This document shows, one piece after another, positions 1 through 9,771 of a DNA stretch of 64,000 nt. The position numbers and the translations under genes were made by a program. The notes under the pieces are model-generated. The model had not been told where the DNA came from, did no database searches, and saw nothing but the letters and a program-made list of their open reading frames with translations. This stretch comes from Neopestalotiopsis rosae (Eukaryota > Ascomycota > Sordariomycetes > Amphisphaeriales > Sporocadaceae): positions 6,758,001 through 6,822,000 of the forward strand of contig JALGAS010000002.1 of the NCBI GenBank assembly GCA_023078685.1. The letters run 5' to 3'. How positions within the stretch are numbered: position 1 is the first letter of the stretch; each line of letters starts with the position of its first letter.

Positions 1-936
1 AACAGGCAAAGGCCCATCTCAAAGAGCATGGCTGGGCTACCATCCCCTCGGTCATCTCTAAAGAAGTTGCCGAAGATGCCCTCGCCCGTCTCTGGAAAGC
101 TCACCAGGCAGCTGAGGCACGAGGTGAGCCCAGCCACATTCCGCATTTAGACCCGAACTCCAACAATATACGCGTCTTTTCCTTGATGGAACTTGACCAA
201 ATCTTCCGGGATCTGGTTTCGCACCGCGTGGCTGTTGATATGGTGAAGTCAATATTCGGGGATACGTTCATCATATCCAATCTCTCGGCAAATATTGCTC
301 GTCCCGGTGCAAAGAGTAGTAAGTGAAATCCCCCCGGCAAACAAGTGCCCGCTGTCAACTATTGGTCGCGTGGAGACCCCGTCTCCAGCATAAGATTTTG
401 TTCTGATTGAATGACAAAATACTGACCAAAGTATCACAGTGTCTCTTCATTCGGACCAAAGTTTCAGTTTCCCGGAGCCCTGGCAGGGAATCTGGGTCAT
501 GAATGTGATATGGTGCCTGTCGGATGTGACAAAGGAGAACGGGGCCACTCTGTACATCCCCGGGTCCAACAAGTGGACGAGCCGTAAGGACATACCCGAT
601 AATGCCCCCGAACTGTTAGTTCCCTTTGAGGGCAAACAGGGAGATGTTATTGTCATGGATGGCCGCCTTTGGCACACAAGCGGTACCAACTCGACCACGA
701 ACCAGGACCGGGCTATGCTATTTGGGTATTACACCTACCCTCTCATGCGTCCAATCGTGAACTGGAACGCAAAGTTGCCCTTGGAACTGCAGCAATCACT
801 GAGCCCGGAGATGAGGACTTGGCTTAATCTAGATCCATACGGAAATGTGCCTATCTTGGGGGATATGAGATACATGGCAGATCAGTTCCCAAATAGCAAG
901 CCGCCCGAGTTTAAATCGGAGGCAACAACTGCATGA
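1..936 (+). CDS. PhyH-type Fe(II)/2-oxoglutarate dioxygenase (5' truncated)
   Basis: The gene enters from the left edge, so its N-terminus is missing. Exons are <1-318 and 440-936; the 121-bp intron (GTAAGT...ACAG) restores an ATG codon across the junction and joins the frame, giving about 270 visible residues. The iron-binding facial triad is visible: HSD (in SLHSDQSF) just after the junction and the distal His in WHTSG, followed about ten residues later by the Arg (QDRAML) expected to bind 2-oxoglutarate. This fits the phytanoyl-CoA dioxygenase superfamily, which in fungi includes many secondary-metabolite hydroxylases, desaturases and endoperoxidases acting in the cytosol. The substrate cannot be read from sequence. 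Its neighbours (isochorismatase-fold, SDR, P450, GMC) suggest a tailoring role in a biosynthetic cluster; that role is inference, the family call is firm. Confidence 0.85.
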
Positions 937-2292
937 ATAATGCAGTATTATCAATGGACTAGCATTCAAACTCGTGGCTCCAACCAACCAGAGTGACAAC
1001 TTCCTCACTATTAGCAAGGCTAGCTAGGTGGTTTAGTTCCGCCGGCAAAACAACTTTCATATGTGCCAAGTCAGGTACGTAGATGAGTCGCCTGGGTATA
1101 ATCACACTACGAAGTACGCAAAAGGCAAAACGACCGTCGCCCTACATGGTATACCGACACAAACCCCGCCTCTCGCCCTACTTATGCTGCATACTATAGT
1201 ATATGGGCTGACGAGTCTTTTTATTGTCGACCAAATACACCTACGAAGTACGCAAGGGTTAGTTCAGTACTTTGCTCCACCTGCTGGCCCTCTGATCTGC
1301 TAGGGATCGCCTCTACTACTTATTTTGGCTGTGTATAGCCACTAGAAATTTCTAGCATCGGCTATGGAGGTAAACAGAGACTGGCTTGATTTTGCTAGTA
1401 AAATCCCCAGGGAGGTGCCAGGCCCTGGCGTGAGCCGAGTAACGATCTAACGTTTATAAGTCGCAAGGAGGTCTAGTTCGCAAATCTCCGAGGTGGCGGG
1501 AGAAGCTCGCACCACACTCGGTCGATGGACCTGAGATTTCGCAATGCGTCAATCACGGCGAATCGGGCCGCCCCGCAACGCCGGCGCTCACCAGTGCCGA
1601 CTTGGAAAGCTGTCGGCATGATGGACTTCTGCAATCATATATTGGGGTCGTGAGTCCTAGATCACTGTTGCATTGGGCGCTTAGAATAAGTCTTGTCTTG
1701 CATTGATGCATGGCACTTTTGTCCGTCGGCTGAGGCGGCTGCCAAAAAGTCGTGATAATTAGGTACCAGGTACTCAGTACTTGGAGATGCAGCTTCCTGT
1801 GCTTCGCTTACACAGGACCCGGGGTCCAGGAATCTGAGCGGCATGCAGCCTTACCGTTGGAGCCTCCAACGTCACTGCGCCGAGAACCTTAGTGGCCCAC
1901 AGTAGCCCCTACTTGTAATCCTACCTAGGCATGTCGCGTCGGCCTAATCAGGGTACTTACATACATTTATTATCGTTACCTACTGTATTCTTGCCTCCAT
2001 TATGGGGCCATCGCTTGTGGCCATTTGGTCCAAAATGTCCGATCGATCTTTCAGCAATCAATCACCTCTCTGCGCATATTTATCATCTATTCCACGCTCT
2101 CTTGACCCTCGAGCGTTGCGCTAGAACAAACAGTACGTGATAGATTATTCTGGCCTACGTATTTCGTACAGCGTCCACCCCCGCCCCTCTGCCACTTTCG
2201 CCGGGATTTCTACCTCTTCGTCATTCCACCCCGCTTATATCATATAGTATAGACTACTAGGCCGCACCAGATCAGATCAAATCATATCCACC
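937..2292. other. intergenic, upstream of isochorismatase-fold gene
   Basis: No convincing gene seen. A 15-bp direct repeat (CTACGAAGTACGCAA) occurs at about 1107-1121 and 1241-1255. The last 200 bp are pyrimidine-rich with a TATA-like run near 2235-2252 and should hold the promoter of the next gene. Confidence 0.5.
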
Positions 2293-2937
2293 ATGGGCAG
2301 CTACGATGCCAGTAAACCGGAAGGGTACCCTCCCTCCAAGACAGCCCTGCTCCTCCTCGATTACCAGAACGCGCTGTTCGGCATGATTCAGGACGAAGAA
2401 ACGAAGAATAAGCTGGTTGAGTCTGCCGAGGAGCTGCTGAAAGCGGCACGAAACAACAAGGTTGCCATTTTCCACTGCACCATGGACATCGGCTTGGACC
2501 CCCCTCCCACCAATAAGACGTCAGAGGCCTGGCACACGGTACACAAGCCGTTACTTGCTAGCAACCCTGAGTCCGGGGCCGAGTATGTCAAGCTTGCTCC
2601 TCCTACCAACGCTGACACCGACGGTGGTGGTCATGAGAAAGTCTCCGAGAGGCCACCCGGATACAGGTCCGCCTTGGTGGGCAAGGGGCTGCTGGCCACT
2701 CTGCGAAATGAACTTGGAGTAGAGCATCTGATACTTGGTGGCATCGCGACCAGCGGCGCCGTCTTGGGTACAGCCACGCATGCTACCGACCTGGATTTTG
2801 TCGTGTCCGTCGTGGCAGACGCGTGCTGGGATCCGAATGAAGAGGTGCACCGCGCCCTGGTTGACAATGTGATTCCTTCCTTGGCTTGGGTTTTGCCAGT
2901 TGACAAGGCGGTAGATCGCCTGAAGGCGACGGAATAG
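2293..2937 (+). CDS. isochorismatase-fold (cysteine hydrolase superfamily) protein
   Basis: Single-exon gene of 214 residues; the ATG lies in a strong context (CCACCATGG). The Rossmann-like isochorismatase fold is recognisable from the first strand with the acidic residue (LLLLDYQNALFG, Asp23) and from the late strand and cis-peptide region (GGIATSGAVLGTATHATD). In the amidohydrolase members a nucleophilic Cys sits in this late loop; here the loop has Ser-Gly-Ala and no Cys. The Lys expected before the SAF-type motif is also not evident (PPGYRSALVG). It belongs to the Cys-less GIxTSG group seen in bacteria and fungi, so hydrolysis by the classical Asp-Lys-Cys triad is unlikely and the true reaction is unknown. 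It is co-oriented with the dioxygenase upstream. Family membership is well supported; function is open. Confidence 0.85.
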   Translation: MGSYDASKPEGYPPSKTALLLLDYQNALFGMIQDEETKNKLVESAEELLKAARNNKVAIFHCTMDIGLDPPPTNKTSEAWHTVHKPLLASNPESGAEYVKLAPPTNADTDGGGHEKVSERPPGYRSALVGKGLLATLRNELGVEHLILGGIATSGAVLGTATHATDLDFVVSVVADACWDPNEEVHRALVDNVIPSLAWVLPVDKAVDRLKATE

Positions 2938-3199
2938 GCGTCTCCTTAAACGACAAACAACTCATACGATAACTCGAGGACAGAGGGCGTCTAAGAGACT
3001 TTGACGAACATAACATGGGTGCCCCATAATGCCATTTCTTGAATTAATTTGCCTTAATTCGTCGTCTCCCATGTGCAAGTACGGAGTGAAGTACTACTAC
3101 CCATCAACATACTCAAGAAACATCAAGGACCTTGGGTAAATGTTGCTGCTGCTTAAGGCATCTGCCAACTTAATAGAGGACGCTCCAGATTACCAGACT

Positions 3200-4339
3200 T
3201 TAGATGTTCTGCATTATCCCAGGCGCAATACCATCAAGTATCATAGAAATCTCTTGGAAAGCCTTGATCTGCAGATGTCTGCCTTCTTCCGTAACAATAA
3301 AATCAGCAGGCGTGCTGAGGGCACAATCCTCAATGTAAATGCCGTGGCTCCGTGGGCCGGCGGCGGCAGCCCAAACGAAATTGCGCGCACCCATTTCCGA
3401 AGTGCGCGCCAACAACGCTTTGGACATAGCCATCATGACCTTGAAGTACCACGGCCACGTTCCTTCGCGCAGGAGTTCTGACTCGCAGAACCCAGGGTCT
3501 ACCATATTGAGAGTGACTTGGTGCTTCACTCCGCTGTTGTTGCGCATCCCCTCGGCCACCTGCCGCATTATGAGTAGGCTGATAAGCTTGGTGTTTGCAT
3601 ATCGGTTATACATGTCAACACTCCCTCCGAGCGCTTCAAAAACAGAGAATTGATTGCGCTGATCAAACTTTGTATAAAAGTGCGCGTTGGAACCGACGAT
3701 GCACAAATGCGGCGTATCGTTCTTTTCAAACAGAGATAAGTATAAGGCCGATACATATCAATGTAGGTGGAATGGATGATTCACCTGTGCTTGTTTGTTG
3801 TAAAACCTCTCCCCAGTCTTTCGCATCACAGGAAGAAGTAGCAACGCTATCAACCACGTCGAGATAACATTGACTGTGCAACATCTTTCGTAACCTTCGT
3901 ACTGGCGATAGGTCTGGCTGAGTAGGCCGGCATTCTCAATAACAACATCCAGTCGCGCGAGCTCCTCTGCTCTCTGACAAAACGACTTGACGCTGTTGAA
4001 TGATCCGAGGTCAACCTGCCATATCTGTATTGAACATGTATCACAGTCTCCAGATTGCTCTATATACTTCTTAGCAGCTTCTGCCTTCAACAGATCCCTG
4101 CATCCCAATATGACTTTGGTAGCTTTCAGCCGGACAAAGTGTAGCGCAGCTTCCAGCCCCAAGCCCGTGTTTGCACCGATAACGATAACCGTTTTGCCCT
4201 CAAAGCTTTCTGTAGGCTCTGGAAGAGGTAGTACTTGTGTCCTAAAGGACCTGATAACACTTCGATTCCTGTTAAAAGTCCAGAATTATTATTTGCCACG
4301 AAACTTTTGCGACGGAAAGCAGATACAGCTCACTTACAT
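3200..4339 (-). CDS. short-chain dehydrogenase/reductase
   Basis: Exons read 4338-4339, 3785-4268 and 3200-3721 (minus strand), 335 residues. The 63-bp second intron (3722-3784) joins NKQAQ to NDTPHLCIVGSN in frame. Classical SDR landmarks are present: the nucleotide-binding GANTGLGLEAA near residue 31, the NAG motif (ENAGLL), the catalytic Ser in VGSNAH and YANTK (YxxxK). Length and motif spacing match fungal retinol dehydrogenase-like SDRs that use NAD(P)H. The first in-frame ATG exists only if an intron (4269-4337, GTAAGT...AACAG) is removed, splitting the start codon AT|G; the unspliced frame has no ATG before a stop. An unseen upstream exon is the alternative. The gene is divergent from the P450, so they may share a promoter region. 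Substrate unknown. Confidence 0.82.
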
Positions 4340-5299
4340 GATCAGTGAATTGAGGGACTCTTAGTGACGGGCTGTCACATCTGATTAGGAAATGCATCTA
4401 TGGAACGATGTCAAACTAAACATGTGTGGTTCGCAGCTCAAAGCACCTGATCTAGAAGACAAGAGAGGGGTGGTAGAGCGAGAGAGCGAGAGAGAGGGGG
4501 GGAGGGAGGGGAGAGGGCGGGGGAGGGGATGATCCTGAACAATGGTCCAATCAGATCGGCTTACGTATTATTCGGTAGAATCGCATATACTCTCAGATCA
4601 CCTCCTCGCATATAAGCTGAAAAATCATCAGTTTTTGATGTTCTCATTTGCAAATAACCAACGAGATCGCCAGCAGTTAGGACAATCCTGGGAAAGATGC
4701 GACTTGGCGCCTGTCTAATCCAAGCACGTAGCAGCGGCAGCGGGGCGCATTTCTCAAGGATGCTGTGGTAACCGAGTATCTAGATCACCGTTCGCTGGCC
4801 TTGGCTACTTAGTACCAGCTACATCTGTATGCAGGTCTCGCTCGATGCTACCTGCAGTACTGCTTCTGTTGGCGCGTATGCCCACGTATCAGACTTCTCA
4901 TTCTTACATGATGCCAGCAAGATGCAAGTAAGACGAAAATTTGCTTCCATAATGAAAAAGCCTGTTAATTTTAATTTGATTACAGGTTTTCCACAAGGAG
5001 CTAGTGCAGGTCAAGTGTGGTGGAATATAATCTCATATTGAAAGATATCAAAGGAGTGACCCGGTAACAGCACAGTACATTGGTTTGATGCCTTGAAACT
5101 CCCAATCATTCTATATATGACAAGTATCTACTCAATCGACGTTTAGATGAATGCAGAGCACTTCAAGACCGTATTATTGGATACGAAAGCTACTTCATGA
5201 GACCATTGCCCAACTCCAGACGAAGACTTACTGAAATTAAGAAATTGTTTGACTACCGATTCCTACTATCAACAATCTAAAGTAGCTGAATGATTCAAT
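4340..5299. promoter_or_regulatory. divergent intergenic region between SDR and P450
   Basis: About 960 bp separate the divergently transcribed SDR and P450 genes and probably hold both promoters. It contains a conspicuous purine tract (about 4454-4529, GA/GGGA-rich on the plus strand), the kind of polypurine element often found in fungal promoters. No gene is supported. Confidence 0.45.
4454..4529. repeat. polypurine (GA/G-rich) low-complexity tract
   Basis: Almost uninterrupted purines on the plus strand over about 75 bp, grading from GAGAGAGCGAGAG to G-runs. Simple-sequence tract; may form non-B DNA. It sits in the shared SDR/P450 promoter interval. Confidence 0.8.
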
Positions 5300-7437
5300 A
5301 TGTCATTGAAAATCACCGACACCGCGCCAATGGGGCCATACATTCTAGCCAGCATCGCCATCGTAGCTTTGTTCTGGTACATCATTGTCGCTTCTGTTGA
5401 GGCTGCACAGTCCAAAGCCCTTGGGTCGCCTCAATCTTACACAAGGTTGTTTTCAAGCCCATATGAAACCATCAAGAAACGCCTCAAGGCTTGGTCGTTT
5501 CTCGTCAGAGGGCCTTTGATTATCCAAGATGCGTACGAAAAGGTTGCTATCCCTTCGACGCAAACTCCACACCATTACTACGATCACCGCACTTACACAT
5601 TCATGCAGGCTAATGGCGCTCCTTTCCCCGTCGATGGGCCAGATAATCGTTACATCCTGGTATCCAAATGGGACCAGATCAAAGAGATAGACAATGCCTC
5701 GGACAATGTGCTCTCCCTTCAGGCAGCCGCAAAGGAGATCTTACAACCAAAACACACCATGGTGGGTTTTGACTGGCATGATAAGAAAGGATTCGACGGC
5801 GCTCCGCTTCTTCGGACCATTCGTCATCTGCTGACGGGTCATCTACCCAATATTCTGCCGGATATCAGGGCTTCAATCTCTCACATGTTCGATCAGCATT
5901 TTGAGTCGAGTCCAATCATCAAAGGTAAGTGGCACCATCCTTTTGGTATGCAAGATATCAGTCCTAACTTTTCCAATAGGAAGAAAGCTCACTACTGTGT
6001 ATCCAATGATTATCGGAGGGGTGGCTCGATCTAATGCTTTTGCTTTCTTTGGCCCAGAGCTGGGTACGTCCACATGATTTCCTCTGTCAAGATCAGCGCA
6101 AGTATTAATATGGTATTCATGCAGCGAAGAATGAAGAGTTCATGAAAGCCGGGATGACTTTCATCGAGGAAACCCTTCTCATTGCAGAGGCTGTGCGGTT
6201 GCTCCCCCAGTGCATTTCAGGGTGAGAATTGGATTTTTCAACCTCTATATGCTGTATCCAATGAAGCGATTCGAATAATCACTAAGATTGGTAATCTAGC
6301 TATGTCGGAGATTTCCTCGCCAAGAAACTGAACTCTGGAACGATTATTTACGACTCGCTCGAGCCGGTAGTGAGTCGACGGTTTCAAGAACGAGAGCTAC
6401 GCAAACAGGGACATGACATTGCTGAACACGTACGTTGTAGACCATGCTATAAATTCTTACTAATGTGTGTTACAGAAAGATTGCATTCAGTGGATCATGG
6501 ACACGTCTCCAAAGACGAAGCCATGGACTGTGCGTCGAGTAATGCACGAGTTGATGGCATTATGGTTTGGTTCGGTTCATATCACGTCGACGGTGCGCAC
6601 ACTTCCCTTTTTGTCTTTTTTAAAAGATTTTCTCCACACCTCATTTTACCAACATACGCTGACTGATGACATCAAAAGACTGCTTGTTTTGCACTTTTCG
6701 ATTTGTGCCTTCATCCAGAATATATTGAGCCATTACGGAACGAGATAAAGAACACAACATGGGAAGCCTTCGAAAGGGGTAGCGGCCAACTGTTTCCGCT
6801 GATGGATAGCTTTATGAAAGAGTCTGCTCGACTGACCCCTGTGGAATCTGGTATGAGAAATGGCTTTCCGCAAGTATCAAGTGTACAATTGCAGCAGGGG
6901 CTAATCGCAGACAACAGTGAGCACACGCAGAAAAGCCACAAAGCCGTTTCAACTGGACGACGGAACCAAGGTTGAAGTCGGACAGTGGATCTGCTCAGCT
7001 GTGCGCGGCATGAATCTCGATCCTGCAAATTGGTCCAAAGTCGATGAGTTTCATGGCTTTCGCTTCGTCCCACCCGCTGTTCTCGAACGCAGCGTTTCTG
7101 GATCACCTTCTCCATCCGATTTCCAAATTCCAGATCCAGATAAATCTTCATCGTTCTCAGACTTGTCAGATTGGCAGCTTTGGGGCACCGGCAAATCAGC
7201 TTGGTAAGTCGCTATATTTTGCGGAATCTCTGCACCCGCAGCTGGAATAGTGTTACTGACCCAATCAGCACTGGGAGGTGGTATGCCGGCGCCATGATCA
7301 AGATCATCCTTGGCACTTTTATCAACAAGTGGGACATGGAGCTAGCATACCCAAAGGCTACGCGCCACTTTTGCTGGCGTACATTCATCTATCCCATCCC
7401 TAGTACGAAGTTTGTTTTGACACCGCGAGAAGAGTGA
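5300..7437 (+). CDS. cytochrome P450 monooxygenase
   Basis: Eight exons: 5300-5924, 5980-6063, 6125-6221, 6300-6429, 6476-6592, 6679-6850, 6918-7203 and 7269-7437, all phases consistent, giving 559 residues. An N-terminal membrane anchor (ILASIAIVALFWYIIVASV) points to the ER. The I-helix region reads FGSVHITSTTACFALFDLC, followed by the K-helix ExxR (KESARL) and the heme loop WGTGKSACTGRWYAG, where Trp replaces the usual first Phe and the axial Cys is intact. The codon of that Cys is split TG|C by the last intron. The gene is therefore intact despite looking broken in single frames. The family oxidises small hydrophobic substrates using a reductase partner; the SDR, GMC and dioxygenase neighbours suggest a common pathway. 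It is convergent with the GMC gene. Substrate and CYP family are unknown. Confidence 0.9.
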
Positions 7438-7998
7438 GCCAATGTTTTTTCCTAGTTATTGAATAGCGAGTTGGATAGCTATTTCCTACCCGTTACAAGG
7501 AATGGGGTTTACTCGTGGGCGCGGAATACGGTTTCAATTAGTGAGATGCTATCAAAGACGCCGAGTAGTCCTTGTATTTGAACGATCGATATCTTTGAAG
7601 CTTGGTAGACCGTTTTGATTACGTGCTACATTTCACAGCTCAGCAGGTGCAACCACCTCTTCTACGATCACGCCACACATGAATAAAGTTGCTTATAATT
7701 TACTAAAAACGTCGCGCATTCCTGCAAATTCAATGACGGTCGTGTACAATGATCCACCAGCTACTCCTCAGTGTATCCAAGGTAATCCGGATGGGTTACC
7801 TACATAGTGTGGTGGCTCATAGCCAGGAAAGAAGGCATCGAACCCTCCGTGCCCACAGTGACCCATATACCATACAGCTGATAGTATCATGTGCAAAGTC
7901 GCTATTGAGTTCGGCCCAGGGAATGTGCGTTAACCCTTAGCCGCATATGTTGTTCGGTGAGAAATCGCCATAGCTCAAGACCCTTAATGGGTATGGCC
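7438..7998. other. convergent intergenic region (P450 / GMC 3' ends)
   Basis: Between the two facing 3' ends; should hold both terminators and 3' UTRs. AT-moderate sequence with no supported gene. Confidence 0.5.
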
Positions 7999-9771
7999 TT
8001 AAGCCCAAGTTCCTTTGACGAAATCTGCGCACCGCTCTGCAATCATATAAACAGCAGCCATTGGATGGGCAGGCGGCACATTAGGCAAAATACTTGCGTC
8101 CGCGATCCGAACGTTCGCAAATCCATGAATTCGCAACTCGTCATCCACGACACCGCCTTGGCTTTGTTTTCCCATTCTGCATGAACTAGTCAAATGGTAA
8201 GCGGTACCAATATGCATCTTGATATACTCATCAAGTTCATCATCGGTATACTCTTGCCAGCTGCGAGAGCTAGACCCAGGCCCCGGCTGACCAATCAATT
8301 TTGATGCATGTGGATATCCCGACCGATTGGAGAATTCATCCCCTAGATGGAGGGAGAATCGCAATGCTTTTCGTGCCACCTCTAAGTCTCGCGGGTCGGA
8401 CAGGATGCCCAGAGATATAGCGGGATGTGCTGCGGGGTCTGTCGAGTTGATCTTGACGCTACCTCTCGAGAATGGCTGATTTAGACACGTCTGAAATGTG
8501 AGAGAAGTATTTCTAGGGTGAAGGTCAGGCCTTGAGTTTGCTGGGATGATGATGATCTCCACATTTGGTATTTTATCAACCGCGGAGTTGCTTTGGGTAG
8601 AGCCACCTTTGATAATCATCTTCTCGTCATCAATGTATTTGGTGTTGAGATAGATCACTCGATCGAGCGACGATTTCAACCAACCTGAACCAAAAAATGT
8701 AAAAAGAAAGAAGTGCTTCAGTGCCTGAATAGGACTATTCGCCATCTCATGAAACGTATCTTGGACAGCCACATCCACGAAGACGGGGAAAGTATGGTGA
8801 TCGCTCAGTCCACTGCCTACGCTGGGTAGGTCTCGTCGTACGGTAATGCCATGCTCTCGAAGCAGCGCAGCTGGCCCTATTCCACTGAGCTGCAGGATCT
8901 GCGGCGTACAAATGGCCCCAGCCGAGAGAATCACCTCGCGCTTTACTTTTACGCGCATCTCCTCATTTGATGCCGACTTGGCTGCCTTCAGCACGACACC
9001 AGAGACCACCTCTCCGTTCTCACCCCCAGCGGAAAACTCTAATCGGACTACCAGAGCGCCCGTACAGATATGTACGGAATTCCATCGCTCGGCGACTAAA
9101 TCATACGGTAGGTAGGCGCGTTCAGCCGAGTGTCTGTAGCCATTATCATCAATGGTGAGATCGAGACTGTAATAACCCATAGGCGGGCCGTCTGCACGGT
9201 TGATATCAGGCTCGGCCGAGAGTCCCAAAGCTTCGGCGGACTTGCGCAGAAACGGATACACTCCAGAGGTGGGCTCATGCTGCCTGATCCGAACAATACC
9301 GTTGGAAGTGTCGGCGGCGACGCTGCCAGCAGACTTGTTGCACATGTTTTCTACCTTGCGAAAATACGGCTCTACAGCAGCCCAGTCCCAGTTGGGATGT
9401 CCGAGCTGGGCCCATCGATCGTAGAATACCGGCATCCCGCGAGTGTAGATCATGGCATTCAATCTGCTATTGCCGCCCAAGGTTTCAGCCGTGAGTATGC
9501 TGCCCGATCGATCTCCCGTGGCCGGGTCTGGTTGGCATCGTTTCGTGACCGCATACGTCCCGCGTGCAGAAGATGGCAATGGGATGCGACTGAGCCAAGT
9601 ATCATCCACGTTCCCCCTTTCCAGCAGTAGCACCTTCACGGCGCTATCTTCACTGAGTCGAGAAGCGATAACACACCCGGCAGTGCCGCCGCCTACAACG
9701 ACGTAGTCATACTCCTGTTCAGCGACATCCTTCATGCCTCGCACAGCATAGCGCTTACCAAAGAGCCACAT
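7999..9771 (-). CDS. GMC-family FAD oxidoreductase
   Basis: Uninterrupted reading frame; 590 residues from the ATG at 9771 (the frame is open to an earlier ATG at 9918, and an ATG at 9735 lies directly before the FAD fold). The FAD-binding dinucleotide fold YDYVVVGGGTAGCVIASRL is near the N-terminus, the GMC signature GGNSRLNAMIYTRG follows, and the C-terminus has both active-site His regions, TAYHLTSSCRMG and NVPPAHPMAAVYMIAERC. The enzymes oxidise alcohols, sugars or aryl alcohols with O2 or other acceptors; substrate cannot be inferred. The early start adds about 49 residues with no family similarity, so I prefer 9771. No signal peptide is obvious from that start, suggesting an intracellular enzyme, as in biosynthetic-cluster GMC proteins. 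Convergent with the P450. Confidence 0.88.
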   Translation of the reverse strand: MWLFGKRYAVRGMKDVAEQEYDYVVVGGGTAGCVIASRLSEDSAVKVLLLERGNVDDTWLSRIPLPSSARGTYAVTKRCQPDPATGDRSGSILTAETLGGNSRLNAMIYTRGMPVFYDRWAQLGHPNWDWAAVEPYFRKVENMCNKSAGSVAADTSNGIVRIRQHEPTSGVYPFLRKSAEALGLSAEPDINRADGPPMGYYSLDLTIDDNGYRHSAERAYLPYDLVAERWNSVHICTGALVVRLEFSAGGENGEVVSGVVLKAAKSASNEEMRVKVKREVILSAGAICTPQILQLSGIGPAALLREHGITVRRDLPSVGSGLSDHHTFPVFVDVAVQDTFHEMANSPIQALKHFFLFTFFGSGWLKSSLDRVIYLNTKYIDDEKMIIKGGSTQSNSAVDKIPNVEIIIIPANSRPDLHPRNTSLTFQTCLNQPFSRGSVKINSTDPAAHPAISLGILSDPRDLEVARKALRFSLHLGDEFSNRSGYPHASKLIGQPGPGSSSRSWQEYTDDELDEYIKMHIGTAYHLTSSCRMGKQSQGGVVDDELRIHGFANVRIADASILPNVPPAHPMAAVYMIAERCADFVKGTWA

